DNA of 64,000 nucleotides from Caenorhabditis elegans (GCF_000002985.6 NC_003280.10:4212501-4276500); one strand, 5' to 3'; shown: positions 46,282 through 59,000, counted from the stretch's first letter. Notes: generated from the sequence alone by a model not told the origin. A program made the numbers and translations.

Positions 46282-46956
46282 TTCTTGGCGAAATGTGAAG
46301 TGGGTGAGCGGAACTGCACAGGTTTTATATCCAGCGCACTTTAATGTTTCCGCTTGCAAAATTTTGTTTTATTACCCACCTACGGTTTCAGCAGCAATTT
46401 TCAGAGGTGTGTAGAGAGCATGAAAGTGACATCTTTGGGCTACAATTTTTTAATATGAAAACTCAAACTTTTTATTTAAAATTGATATAATATTTGGAAA
46501 TAACATTTAATTTTGTTGAAAAGCTTGAAAAATGCCCCAGATTATGCCCGACAGTTACCATTTGCCGGAAAAATTTTCACGGCAAACGGCACCTTTCCGG
46601 CACTTTTTATATTATTTTCAGAGGGAACGAACCTTTTTCTGCATTTCTATACTGTTTTTAAAGATCCAAAAGTTGAAATTCTGGGAATAAGACCTGAATC
46701 AGACTTAGATTTTTAGACTGATGACGTCACTCACCTATGATGTCACACAATTTCTGCAGCTTTTTATCTGCTTCTTGGCTTATCAAAAAAAAAAATAAAC
46801 AGTTATGTATACATATTTGTTTTGAAAGTGCTGTAATTGAATTTTTTTTTCAATTTTTACAAAATTTTACAAGGGGCTCACTGGAATACTGTAACTTTCA
46901 TTCGATAATTTACAGGTTAACATCTAATTAATCTGAAATGAAATGAAAATTCAACG
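46282..46956. other. intergenic region upstream of the lectin-like gene
   Basis: Promoter side of the minus-strand lectin-like gene. Contains a fragment of the TTTGCCGG repeat (about 46540-46600). No gene. Confidence 0.55.
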
Positions 46957-47456
46957 TACATTTTCAGCCCTACCTTTTAGTGCGTATTTTATTATTTAAT
47001 GAAAACTACCATTTATAGGCAAAAATAGATGGATTTTCGAAACTTTGAAAATTCATAAATCTCTTCAAAGTAACTTTTTTTGAAATGTCTTTCAGAAACT
47101 TTGTAGTAAATTTTAAGCTCTTTCAGAATAAATTAACAATATTTCAGTAGGTACAAGAAGCTTCACGTAGTTTCAGAAATAGTACATTTTCAGCCCTACC
47201 ATTTTAGTGCGTATTTTATTATTTAATGAAAACTACCATTTATAGGCAAAAATAGATGGATTTTCGAAACTTTGAAAATTCATAAATCTCTTCAAAGTAA
47301 CTTTTTTTGAAATGTCTTTCAGAAACTTTGTAGTAAATTTTAAGCTCTTTCAGAATAAATTAACAATATTCCAGTAGGTAAAAGAAGCTTCACGTAGTTA
47401 CAGAAATAGTACATTTTCATCCCTACCTTTTAGTGCGTATTTTACTATTTAATGAG
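46957..47456. repeat. 226-bp tandem repeat, 2.2 copies
   Basis: Copies start at 46957, 47183 and 47410 with TACATTTTCAGCCCTACC. The first two are almost identical (GGCAAAAATAGATGGATTTT ... CACGTAGTTTCAGAAATAG); the third breaks off after about 45 nt directly into the 25-bp array. Confidence 0.95.
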
Positions 47457-48067
47457 AGTAAAATATACGGTGAAGCCAGAGAGTAAAATATACGGTGAAG
47501 CCAGAGAGTAAAACATACGGTGAAGCCAGAGAGTAAAATATTCTGTGAAGCCAGAGAGTAAAATATTCTGTGAAGCCAGAGAGTAAAATATTCTGTGAAG
47601 CCAGAGAGTAAAATATACGATGAAGCCAGAGAGTAAAATATACGGTGAAGCCAGAGAGTAAAATATACGGTGAAGCCAGAGAGTAAAATATACGGTGAAG
47701 CCAGAGAGTAAAATATACGGTGAAGCCAGAGAGTAAAATATACGGTGAAGCCAGAGAGTAAAATATTCTGTGAAGCCAGAGAGTAAAATATTCTGTGAAG
47801 CCAGAGAGTAAAATATTCTGTGAAGCCAGAGAGTAAAATATTCTGTGAAGCCAGAGAGTAAAATATTCTGTGAAGCCAGAGAGTAAAATATACGGTGAAG
47901 CCAGAGAGTAAAATATACGGTGAAGCCAGAGAGTAAAATATACGGTGAAGCCAGAGAGTAAAATATACGGTGAAGCCAGAGAGTAAAATATACGGTGAAG
48001 CCAGAGAGTAAAATATTCTGTGAAGCCAGAGAGTAAAATATTCTGTGAAGGCAGAGAGTAAAATATT
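47454..48067. repeat. 25-bp minisatellite, about 24.6 copies in alternating blocks
   Basis: Core unit GAGAGTAAAATAT followed by ACGGTGAAGCCA (type A) or TCTGTGAAGCCA (type B). Order of types: three A, three B, six A, five B, five A, two B. Few other substitutions (one AAACATACGG, one ATACGATG). The block structure shows expansion of runs after the two variants had arisen. Confidence 0.95.
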
Positions 48068-48820
48068 CACCACGATAAGTCTCACCACGACGGGTCTCAC
48101 CACGAAGGGTCTCACCACGAAAGGACTTACCACGATGGGTCTCACCACGATAAGTCTCACCACGAAGGGTATCACCACGAAGGGTCTTACCATGAAGGGT
48201 CTCACCACGAAGGGTCTCACCACGATGGGTCTGACTACGATGCGTCTCACCACGAAGGGCCTCACCACGAAAGGTCTCACCACGAAGGGCCTTACCACGA
48301 AAGGTCTCACCACGAAGGGTCTCACCACGAAAGGTCTCACCACGAATGGTCTCACCACGAAGGGTCTCATCACGAAAGGTCTCACCACGAAGGGCCTTAC
48401 CACGAAAGGTCTCACCACGAAGGGTCTCACCACGAAAGGTCTCACCACGAATGGTCTCACCACGAAGGGTCTCATCACGAAAGGTCTCACCACGAAGGGT
48501 CTCACCACGAATGGTCTCACCACGAAGGGTCTCACCACGAAAGGTCTCACCACGATGGGTCTCACCACGAAGGGTCTCACCACGGAAGGTCTCACCACGA
48601 AGGGTCTCATCACGAAAGGTCTCACCACGAAGGGCTTCACCACGAATGGTCTCACCACGAAGGGTCTCACCACGGAAGGTCTCACCACGAAGGGTCTCAT
48701 CACGAAAGGTCTCACCACGAAGGGCCTCACCACGAATGGTCTCACCACGAAGGGTCTCACCACGGAAGGTCTCACCACGAAGTTCCTCACCACGATGGGT
48801 ATGACCACGAAAGGTGAATT
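48068..48820. repeat. 15-bp minisatellite, about 50 copies
   Basis: Unit CACCACGAAGGGTCT with variants CACGAAAGG, CACGAATGG, CACGGAAGG and CATCACG. Directly follows the 25-bp array. Because the unit is a multiple of three and stop-free, long open frames exist in several frames on both strands; repeat peptides such as TTKGLTTKGL or RGETLRGETF are translation of the satellite. The unit resembles the GGGTCTCGCCACGAGC core of the dispersed repeats at 32.5-35.5 kb. Confidence 0.95.
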
Positions 48821-48904
48821 CCACGGGAATTCCATTACCGCCAAATTATTTTCAAAATATTAAAATTTGAATTCCCACCAAAATGTTTTCAAGTTTTTAT
48901 TTTG

Positions 48905-49259
48905 AAATTTTTCCTAACTATAGTAACCCTACCGTAATCCCACAGTACTCCTACAGTACCATTACAGCGCCTTGACATTATCCTCCACCAACTCCCAACC
49001 CAATATCTCTTCAAATGCTTAAAAGTCAAATTTTTCCTAACTACAGTAACCCTGCCGTAATCCTACAGTACTCCTACAGTACCATTACAGTGCCTTGACA
49101 TTATCCTCCACCAACTCCCAACCCAATATCTCTTCAAATGCTTAAAAGTCAAATTTTTCCTAACTACAGTAACCCTACCGTAATCCTACAGTACTCCTAC
49201 AGTACCATTACAGTACCTTGACATTATCCTCGGCCAACTCCCAACCAAATATCTTATCC
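48905..49259. repeat. 123-bp tandem repeat, three copies
   Basis: Copies begin AAATTTTTCCTAACTA at 48905, 49028 and 49151; each carries CAGTAACCCTACCGTAATCC and CTCCTACAGTACCATTACAG, then CTTGACATTATCCTC. Confidence 0.95.
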
Positions 49260-50073
49260 AACTACAGAAAAGAGAGTTGTAAGATCAAAGATCAAACTAC
49301 AAACTACTAACGGAAGGACACGCGCTTTAAATATAGTAAATTGATTTGAAAGAAAATGTTTAAAAGCAAGATGTAATTTTAAGTACTTTCCTGACAAAAA
49401 AAATGCATTTTCTGCAATTAAAATGCATTTTTTAAAAACAAATTACTCAAATTTTAATATGGAAAAACTGAAACTGTAGAATTTTTTTTGCAATCGCAAT
49501 TTTTTGATTAAAAAAATTGGCTAATTAAAAAAAATAATTTTTTAAGAAAAAAAAACAAAAAAAAAACCAAAATAAGCTGTGAACAGTTAAGCAAATTTTA
49601 AACCGCCTAAAAATTTTTTTGAAAAAAATTTTGAAAACTTTTTGCCAGGTTTCCTCCTTTAGCCTCCTTTAATCTGGAATTTTCTTACAATTAATATAAA
49701 AAGGAGCAGCGAACGTCTTCTGCACATAAAATTTGCAATTTTTCCATTTTGCTATTAAAATAATTTGCTTTTTTCCTCTTTTTCCCACTATTCGTCTCAT
49801 TTTTATGCTGAAAACACGCACATCTTTGGCACTTTTTTTCGCGTTTTTTTTTGTCTTTTTAAGGATCCTGGAAATTCAAATGAACTCCTCTTCTTCCCTT
49901 TTCATTTTTACCCATAATGGAACCCTCCAATATTTTTACTTTTGTTTTTTATTGTCAGTTATTGAGTTGAAGAAAAACTTTGTTTGGGTCATAATTTAAT
50001 ACGGATATGGACAAATGCATTTAGAATACTTCCTGACTTCAAAAATACTACACCAAAAACCTTCTTTGGTAGC

Positions 50074-50122
50074 AACCAATCAGCGATGTTGGCCACGCCC
50101 ACCACACGTTGCTGATTGGTCA
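50074..50122. repeat. inverted CCAAT hairpin
   Basis: AACCAATCAGCG and GCTGATTGGTC flank a GGCCACGCCCACC loop. Confidence 0.9.
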
Positions 50123-50624
50123 GTGGCAAATTGCGCGCCAATTTAAAAATAAATTTTTATCGAGATAAATTTTTATCGAGATCCCCGGATTGAACAAACG
50201 TTCAAACAAAATCAAATTGTTTTTTTTTTCAAAGTGCTTGGATCCCATCCTTTTCTCATTTCCTGATTATATGGCCCATAGACATTTTAGTTTTTTTTTT
50301 GAAAGTTTTTCAAAAACGGAAATTCATAAAATCCTATGACACTTTTTCTAACTTCAAAAACAATTGGTTTAAGACTGACGGAAATTGGTTTTTTCAGTAT
50401 TTTTTTAGCTTTGAATAAGTAAAACCTATTAACTGAGGGAAAAACCATGTGTTTTGTTTGTTAAGGAAATTTAGACTGGACTAAATGTATAAATATTTTC
50501 AGTTTTTTTTTGTTTTTAAATTTTTGAGCTAGTGAGAAATAATAAGGAAGTAGGGAAGTTAATTTGAAAATCAAGAATAAAATGTGAATATTGAAAATTA
50601 ACACGAAAAAACAAAAATGTTCCC

Positions 50625-52440
50625 ATTTTGGTCAGTGGTCGAGTTTTCCTTCGGACACCAATTTTTTCGCGGCTCTCTACTTGCCCGCCACTGGTTGGCT
50701 TTTTCCACGTGACCGTGAGAAGAAAAAACTCGGTCACCAATTTTTTCGCGGCCCTCTGCTTACCCATCATGGTTCCCTAAATTCCCCGCGGCAGCGAAAT
50801 GAGAAAAGTCGGCCACCAGTATTTTTCGCTCAAAATACACGAATTTTTCAGAGATGAAATATACATTATTGTTTTATAAAGTTCAATAAAAAATCGTTTT
50901 GAGAGATTTTTTTAATTTCTGATGATTCAAAAAAAACTCGGTCGCCAATTTTTTTTTGTTTCGCGGCCACCTATATATTTCTAGCAAAAACTCGGCCATG
51001 AGTTTTCAAATATTTAAAAATCTAAAATCTAAGAACCGTTTATCATAAATTTCAGATTGAAAAATGTGGGCCACGTGGCAAATAGCGCCCGACGTCTACC
51101 GGGCTCCGCCGTCTTTCGCCCCATGACCGTGAAAATGAAAAACTCGGCCACCTATTTTTTTTCCACGGCCACTTGGCAATTTCTACTCTAGAGAAGCTTA
51201 AGCTCTGTAATCTAAATTTTGAAATAATTTTTCGTAGAAATAAGAATCTTCTCCGTTCCAAAACAATTTCCAAGTGAACCTTTTTATTGAAAATCTAAAT
51301 ATTTTTTTTTTCAATTTTCGAATTTCTATTGTCGATGAATATCTCCCCGTTTTTTATTTTGGAGACTGAGGTGTTTTTCAACAAAAAAAAACGTCGACGA
51401 GACAAAAATGTGAACAACCGGGGCGGGAGGTCGAACAAAACATGAAGATTTTTTTCTCTTTATTTTCTTTTTTCTTTCTCGATAGAGGTTGAAATTTTTA
51501 AGGGAGAGAGAAAGAAATTCTCAGAAATCTTCATTATTTGTGCGGCTTTCTTGTTTTTATGGGGGAAAGATCATGTCTTTGGGGGAGGGGTCTGTATAAA
51601 TTAGGAAGAATAAAAATAGTTATTTAATGGAAATAGTTTTTGATCTTGTTAATATATATTTAGTTTAAAAACTTTATTATTTCAAATTTTGAACTTTTTT
51701 CCTGAAAATGTTTTTTTTTTGTGGCCGCGGTGAAAAAATTGGTGGCCGAGTTTTTCAAAAAGTGCCCTCCACCACGGCGCCAAAAAATGTAAGTTAAATT
51801 CTAAAAAGTAGCTTCTCCTAGACGTCACGCAGTTATATTATTCGGTAGATTAATATTGTTTTACCTACCTACCTACCTATACATAGGCCAAGAAAAAAAA
51901 AGTTGGTGGCCTAGTTTTTCGTTTGTCGATTTTTATAGCAAATTCAATAAATTTTCCTGAAGCTTCTTTTTTAGTAACGTGATTTTAATTTTTTTTTTGC
52001 TCTGAACTTGTGCATTGTGCTCATTAAAGTGAGATTGCGACGTGGCCGAGAAAAAAGTTGGTGGCCGAGTTTTTTTTTGCTCTTTTGAAAATTCCTTATT
52101 AAAACAGCTCTAAAAAAGTGATTTTAAGCATGTAGAGCCAACTCTTTTCAAGAATTCTCTATTTTAAAAAGATGGCCTAGGTTTTTATATTCTCGGCCAC
52201 ATAGCAATGCTGCAAGGTGCTCATTTGTTCTACGGTTACTGATTTTTTAGACCACTTTTTTAAATAAAAATTGTTTTTGTTATTATAAAAAAAGTTGATA
52301 CTCGCGGTAATATTTTCAAAGATAAAAAAAGAAAAACTTCAAAAAAAAAAAATAATTTGGCTCAGCAGAACTCTTTAAAAAAATAATTTTCAAACATTTT
52401 TTTTAATTGAAAAATTTTTTGTGGCCACTCAGAAAATTTT
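50625..52440. repeat. cluster of GTGGCCGAGTTTTT repeats
   Basis: At least nine short copies in both orientations (for example 50625-50645, 50725-50740, 50805-50830, 50940-51000, 51130-51175, 51720-51765, 51900-51925, 52040-52075, 52170-52205), often as facing pairs such as GTGGCCG...GGTGGCCGAGTTTTTC. Confidence 0.75.
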
Positions 52441-53097
52441 TTCAGGTTTTTATTTCATTTTATTTTGAATTCACATACATAAAAAATATTGAATTAATTC
52501 TCAACTCCCTTATTCATAGTTTTTTAAACCAAGGAACAAAACTTTATATTTTTTTGAAATTAAATTTATTATTTTTTGTTTCAAAATTTAAAAGAAACCC
52601 CACTTCTCCCCTGTCTCATCATCATCATCATTATTTTTCTTTTAATAATACGAAATTCTTCCTGATAGTTTTCAGACTCACACACACATCAAAACACGAG
52701 AATGTTTTTTTTTTCCAATGTTTTTAGTTCCGTGAAAACTAAATGGCAAAAGATCGAGATATCAAGTTTCAAACAATTCATGTTCCAAAGTGTCTTCAAC
52801 TATTCTCAGAAACACAAAAAAGAAAACAATTGAGGAAACGAAAAAAGAAGCAAATCTCTCATGTTTTGCTCTTTCATCGTGGTGCACATTGTGTTCTGAA
52901 TCACACTTGAAAACAAGTTTTGAGACTAAGAATAACGAGATTTTATGTTTTTTTGTTGAGATATGAACTAACCTTCAAAAATTTAAAGGTGGAGGTGAAT
53001 GGAGAATTGCTTCAAAAAATTTCCAAAATAGTCTCAAGTTCGTAACAAAAAAAATTGAAGTGTTGTTCAAACTAGATTTTTCAGTTGTGGTTTATTG

Positions 53098-53290
53098 CAG
53101 GGGTGGGCGGCAAATTTTCGGCAAATCGGCAAATTGCCGGCTTGCTGATTGGCCGGAAATTCTTTATTCCGGCAATTTGCCGGTTTGCCGATTTACCGGA
53201 AATTTTAATTTTTGGCAGATTGCCGATTTGCCGTTTGCCGGATATCAGATTTACCGAAAATATTTAGAGGGATTTTTTATAAGACGGAGA
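53098..53290. repeat. GGCAAATTGCC palindromic repeat
   Basis: GCAAATCGGCAAATTGCCGG, CGGCAATTTGCCGG, then GATATCAGATTTACCG and TTTTATAAGACGGA, the same order as at 44997-45390. Confidence 0.85.
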
Positions 53291-53509
53291 AGAAAATTGA
53301 AATTCTCAAATTTCCAAAAAAATAAGTGCGAAACCACAACTTGTAAATCTTTTAATAATTTTTTCATCTTGATTCCCGCGCAAATAAAGCCTAGTTTCGA
53401 AATTATATTTTTTTTTGCAAAATTGAAAAATCATGAAAAATTTAGATTTATCATAGATAATTGTTATACATTTTTTAATCGTTGTATTAGGTATATTAAG
53501 ACTGTTTTA

Positions 53510-53620
53510 CTTACCTACGCTACCTACCTACCTACCTACCTACCTATCTGATACCTACCTGCCTACCTGCCTACCTACCTACCTACCTACCTAACTACCT
53601 ACCTGCCTATCTACCTACGT
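53510..53620. repeat. CCTA simple repeat
   Basis: About 100 bp of (CCTA)n with CCTG interruptions. Confidence 0.95.
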
Positions 53621-54448
53621 GAAATTTTAAAAAAATTTTAAACATTTTCATATTTCAATATAAAAATTAGGATGTTTAGGATCCCCAAAAACAATAGAAA
53701 ATCTTGAGCATCTGCAAAAATATAGCACCAACAAACCCCCGTAACTTCCAAAAAAAAAAAATCAGTTTTCCACCTGATTTTTGCCGTATATTTTCCATCC
53801 TATTTACTTCAAAAAACACCTCGAACCTAATCACTCATATTCCGCCTTCTCACTATACAGCCACCGCTGTCGTTGAAAAACAATTCAATTTCTTCTTGTC
53901 TCTCTTATTTCATTTTTTCATTTTTCTTTTTCCCGTTCCCTGTTCGCATTTCCTTCGTCAAGAGGAACTCATTTATGAGTAATATCTGTTCTTTTATGGC
54001 TTTTGACATGTTTCAGTAGACATGCTCTTTTTCTTTGATATATGTATTCATCAAAAAATCATGGGAAACTGTTTGTTTTTCTGTTTTTTTTTGTTGTTTC
54101 AGTTTCTTGACTCTTTGGCTCCTCCCATTTGTTTCAAATTGCCCCATTTTTCCAGTTTATTAGTTGAAATTTGTTGAGGGAATCCCCCTGAAAAGTGTGA
54201 TGTATTTATACTATTTTATACTTTTTTGGAGGAATTGTACTATTGGCGTGACCGCGGAAAAAAAAGTTGGTGGCCGAGATTTCTCTTTTTTTTTGAAACT
54301 GGTATTTTGGTGTCCACAATCTATAGGTCTCATTTTAGAATCGCCGATGTTTAGAAATCCGCGGCCACGGAAATTTTTAACAACACTCCGAAATCCCTAT
54401 AAAAACCATTCAACTTTCAGAATACAAGAATACACCGAAATTCCAGCT

Positions 54449-54497
54449 GACCAATCAGCGAAGCATAGGGGCGTAGCCAACAATGCTGATTGGTCGG
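54449..54497. repeat. inverted CCAAT hairpin
   Basis: GACCAATCAGCGAAGC ... GCTGATTGGTC with loop GGGGCGTAGCC. Confidence 0.9.
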
Positions 54498-54598
54498 CAT
54501 TTATTTTAAGTTAAACTTTATTTACTTTTTCTACTTCTAAATACGCTCAAAAATAATTTTTCCTGTTTTTCAATTTGAATTCCGCGCAAAATTTTTGT

Positions 54599-54650
54599 TG
54601 ACCATTCAGCGAAGTGTGGGGGGCGTGGCAAACCACGCTGATTGGTCGGC
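54599..54650. repeat. inverted CCAAT hairpin
   Basis: GACCATTCAGCGAAG ... GCTGATTGGTCGGC with loop GGGGCGTGGC. The left CCAAT is mutated to CCATT. Confidence 0.85.
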
Positions 54651-54751
54651 GTCATTTTCAAATTTAATTTTTTTTTGATTCTCTCTAGTTCTAAATACTT
54701 CCAAAAATATCAACTTTCAGTACTTCTATTTGAATTTCGGGGCAAAAAAAT

Positions 54752-54802
54752 TTACCAATTAGCGAAGCGTGAAGGCGTTGCCAACAACGATGATTGGTTG
54801 GC
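54752..54802. repeat. inverted CCAAT hairpin, degenerate
   Basis: TACCAATTAGCGAAGCG ... GATGATTGGTTGGC with loop GGCGTTGCC. Third copy within 350 bp. Confidence 0.8.
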
Positions 54803-55754
54803 TTACTTAATCCCCATTATACTAATTCAATTTTCTAAACTTCCCTACTTCCGTAAACTCCGCAGTAAGTAGCTAGACAAGAAAATTGGCAAATAATCCG
54901 CCCCGTCCAAATTTGATCCATTTCCCGAATGGCGCCATTTGATCTCAAAAAACCCGCCTCTAAATAACCTCTTTTCTCCATTTTCTTCATTACATCATTT
55001 TCTTGTTCCTCCTTCTTATGGAAAAAAAAACTCATTGATGCGTTCTTCCTTACAATTTGTCATTAATAATTTATGAAACTTGAGAGAGTGAGAGAAGACT
55101 TTCTCTCAAAAGTTTTCAGAGTCAAAAACTTCTCTCTCTCTCTCAGTTTATCAAGTTAATATTTAATTCTTTATTTCAGCTGTCAAACATTATTCAAGTT
55201 CAATTCACCTGTCACACACCCCCACTTTCAGTACATTTTGATCAACGATCTTTTTAGAAGAAAATTGACCGATTTTGACCTACGCCTACCTTGTGCCTAT
55301 ACTTCCAAAGTAGCTCAACTTGCTTCAACAAATCAGACAGGCAAAAGGGAGTTGGGAGGCAAGTAGGCAATATGTGCCTGCCTACCTACCTACCTATCTA
55401 CCTGAGGGTCCCTTTCCCACACATCTCACTGAGTTTGATCCCAATTGCACCCTAATGTACTTTAAGATTCGATTCTTTCTGACTTTGAAATTTTTAGAGT
55501 TTCTAAACTCAAATTCGTGATACAAACCCCGAAACGAAAAAAAGTGATTATCAGCTGCACATTTTGTACCTGAAAACAGAAATAAATCGGCGAAATTTGT
55601 AGATGTAAAGCCACATGACAGATCTCTAGAATTGTGGTTTTTGAAATTGAAATTTTTGGATTTTCGAGAAAAGTTGTTTGGACTCTTTGGAAGTCGTATC
55701 GGAATATAAAGTGAGAAAGTTTAAAAAAAATGAAATGAGCGAGTTTTTATTTAC

Positions 55755-56150
55755 CACCTACAGTAACCCTACAGCATCCTTACAATACTCCTACCGTACC
55801 CCTTTATTCCTCTTACAGTATCTCTACAACACCTTCACAATATCACTACAATACCCCTACCGTATCCCATACAGTACACTTTTAGGACTCCGAAAGTAAC
55901 ATTGCCGTAACCCTACAGTACTCCTACAGTACCTCTACCCTATCCTATGGTACCCATACTCTACCCTTACAGTAACCCTGCAGTACTATCACAGTATTCT
56001 ACCGTTACAATACATATCCCCTTCAGTACTTTCACAGTAACCCTGTAGTACCTCTGGATTACCTTTGTAGTACTTTCTCTATAATACAGTACCCCTATGG
56101 TACCCTACAGTATACTCACAGTAACTCTACAGTACCCCTGCAATACCCTA
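55755..56150. repeat. CTACAGTA/ACCCCTAC degenerate array
   Basis: About 25 degenerate units of CTACAGTACCCCTACAGTA type across 400 bp. Related to 406-556 and to the 123-bp units at 48.9 kb. Confidence 0.85.
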
Positions 56151-57169
56151 TTTTTGATTGAAAAACTCAAATTTTTGGAAAGTTGCACCAAAAATTCATA
56201 CTACAAAAAGATCAAGAGCATTTTAAAGATCACTTCTATATTTTCTTCCAAATGAATAATTCTCTGTCATAATCTTAAATTACCTGATCTTCTTCAATCT
56301 TCCCTTATCTCATCGCTGACGTGCAAAGAAATCCACGTGGTTCCATTCTCTGCTACCTAATCCACTTGATCTCGATTTTTTCTTCCTTTTTTGTTGCTGT
56401 GTTTTTTTTTTGTTTTTGCCTATCGAGTCATTTTTTATAAAATTTTTATTATGAGAGAATCTAGGGATTTCGCCTTGTTTTTGGCGAAAAAAAAAAGAAT
56501 TTAGGGAATCCTAGAAATCCGGAGAATTTAAAAAGTTTTGACGTTGTGGATGCTGGTGACAGATATTTTCGCGCGAACGCTTTTTTATTTGGATTTTTTA
56601 AAAATTTTATTAAAGAAAAATATTAAACTCACTATTCGGGATTTTTTTTTCGTAGAAATTGTCGGTTTTCTTGAGGCCTAGGTGCCTGCCTTCCGCCTAT
56701 ATTACTCTTGCGCCTACTCTGTACCTACATAGTTGTTTGCATGTTAAATTTTTGGGTAAGTTTAACTTTTTAATTGAAATGAATTATTTGAAAAAACCCC
56801 CGGGCTTTTTTATTAGATACATTTTGTATCAGATAAATGCGTAGGCACTAGGCAGGCACAGGTCCGGTGGCCGAGTTTTTCATTGGCTCGGCCACGGAAT
56901 ATTTAACATTTCCTCCGTATAATATTCATTTTTCTCCAATTTTTCCTCCGACAACCTCGTTATATTCTATGTCCATACAAACCTACATAATATGAACGTC
57001 CTTTAAAAGGACGATTATTAAATTTCCGAAATTTTTGGAAACGTATTGGAAAATAAAACTAGCTTTTCCATGTGATTGTCAAGTGTTTTGAAACCGAATG
57101 GACAAATTTTTGGATTCTGTTTAGTTTGTTTGTTAGAAAACTGAGATTTTGAGTGATGAGCCCTCTTTG

Positions 57170-57210
57170 TTTGTTACCTACCTACCTACCTACCTATCTA
57201 CCTATATTTT
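57170..57210. repeat. CCTA simple repeat
   Basis: TACCTACCTACCTACCTATC run; further short GCCTA clusters follow at 57425-57500, 58100-58130 and 58325-58450. Confidence 0.85.
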
Positions 57211-58947
57211 TCTTGTTTTGTATTCAATTACATTATCAGTCTGTGACGTATGCTGCCGACTTTGGCTCAGCTGATTAGTGCAACACAAATTAAGTAACCG
57301 AATCGCAAAATATGGATTATCTACGATTTCACTTTCAAAAAACATATATCAACTACAGGTCACAATGTTTTTGAGTCTAAGAAACCAAAAAACCTTTTTT
57401 TGGAACATTAGGCTGTTTGAATCTGGGAAAACTTGCCCCTTTTGCCTACTTTATGCCTACTTGCCTATCTGCCTATCTAGCACCTAGTAGGTAGGCAGGC
57501 CTTGTGTGTTGTTTCTGTTGTTTTGGTATTTATTCATGCGTAACTCCTTGCTCTTACATTATGCATGCCTGATTACTGTCTATTTTTGACCCAAACGCCA
57601 ATCTGTAGGCTTGCAAGAAGGCTTGAAAGTAGACACAATGCAGGCCTACCTCTTTTGGTAGATCAAAAACTCAAAACGTGCCAAAACCGATCAACGGCTT
57701 TAAAAATTATTTTTTTCAAATGATTGACATTTTCTCAGCTGTTCCTTTCTCCCCTCCCAAACGTCTACACATCATTGAACAATTTTTATTTTAAAATATA
57801 TTAAATTAAAAATATTGCCCTAGAAAAGCCCTTCCAGAGCCATCTAACATCACCAGTCAAAAAAATCACTAAAAGGTAACCCAAACACTAATCAAAAAGT
57901 GTGAATGTATGGAGGTCTTCGTCATGGGATTAAGCTCAATCAAGTTGGTATTTATGACACACATTTTTTGAGAATAATAAACATATTATGCTGTACTTAC
58001 ATGTTTTTTATTAGAGAATCTCTTTTTTTCCTTGTTCCGCGAAATGATTGTCACGTGGCTAGTAGAGTCTATTTTGAGGAGGGAAACTTTCTGATCAGGC
58101 AGAAAATAGGTAGGTAGGTAGGTAGATAGGTATGCTTACAATGATCAACAATCAAACTGTTATCATGAGTCAGTGTAAATTGTTTTTTCCTGTGCCTAAA
58201 GTTTGAGGAAATGAGCTTATCACACCAGCCCACACCAATTTCCGTTGGAGCATCCAATTCTTTTATTGTTAACCGGGAATTAATCATTTGGTTTTTGTAG
58301 GGTACCGGAAGGCACTAGAAGGCGACTGCCTACGCCTAAATTGCGCTATGTACCTATCCCCACTTGCACCTATGCTTGCCTACTTTGCGCCTACAACTAC
58401 CTTATGCCTACACCTACCCTCTGCCTACCTTCTAGCCGACATGTGCCTGGTTTCGCTGCCTATCAAGAAAATCGCATAGCAAGTTGCGAAACCTGGATGA
58501 TGTCGGCCGCAATACCAATAACTTGTAAGCACACAGGCAGGCATTTATATGCCTACTTTTCAGAAAAAATCTCAGTGATTCAAACTCGTAGACATTTTTT
58601 GTTTTTGCACGAACTCTCCCGTGTTTTTTTTAATCTGTTTATACCGCATTTTTCCAAAAGTTCAATTCCATTTTATTTTCTTTAAAAGCTCGACTGGATT
58701 ATGACCTAATTTTATGAGTCAATCTGTGAATAGTTTGATTTCAGGGAGGTGTTCTAGTATTAGAGGTTTCCACTAGTAGTCAAGCTAATTTAGTTTCCTA
58801 TTGCCATTTAATCTATGAGACCACACACACATATTCTACGAAATTACGTTCAGAATTCAAATTAGACTGCTCGTGGCTCATTTTTAACTAATTCTGACAA
58901 AAATCGCTTTAAAACGCCACAATTAAAATAACCTCGCAAATACGTCG

Positions 58948-59000
58948 CCGACCAATCAGCGACGTTGACCATCGCTCGCACATCGCTGATTGGTCGGCGC
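58948..59000. repeat. inverted CCAAT hairpin
   Basis: GACCAATCAGCGACGTTG ... CATCGCTGATTGGTCGGCG. Confidence 0.9.

Noticed and set aside
47454..48820. CRISPR-like regular repeats
   Set aside because: Units are contiguous without spacers, and the genome is a nematode.
47423..48844. Open frames of up to 473 codons on both strands
   Set aside because: They are translations of stop-free 15-bp and 25-bp satellite units in several frames at once, with no start context, splice signals or non-repeat sequence.
49733..49999. 88-codon hydrophobic open frame
   Set aside because: T-rich low complexity giving Phe/Leu/Ile; no homologous feel, no splice sites in register.
53060..53551. 163-codon open frame
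   Set aside because: Runs through the GGCAAATTGCC element and into the CCTA repeat; composition is that of repeats.
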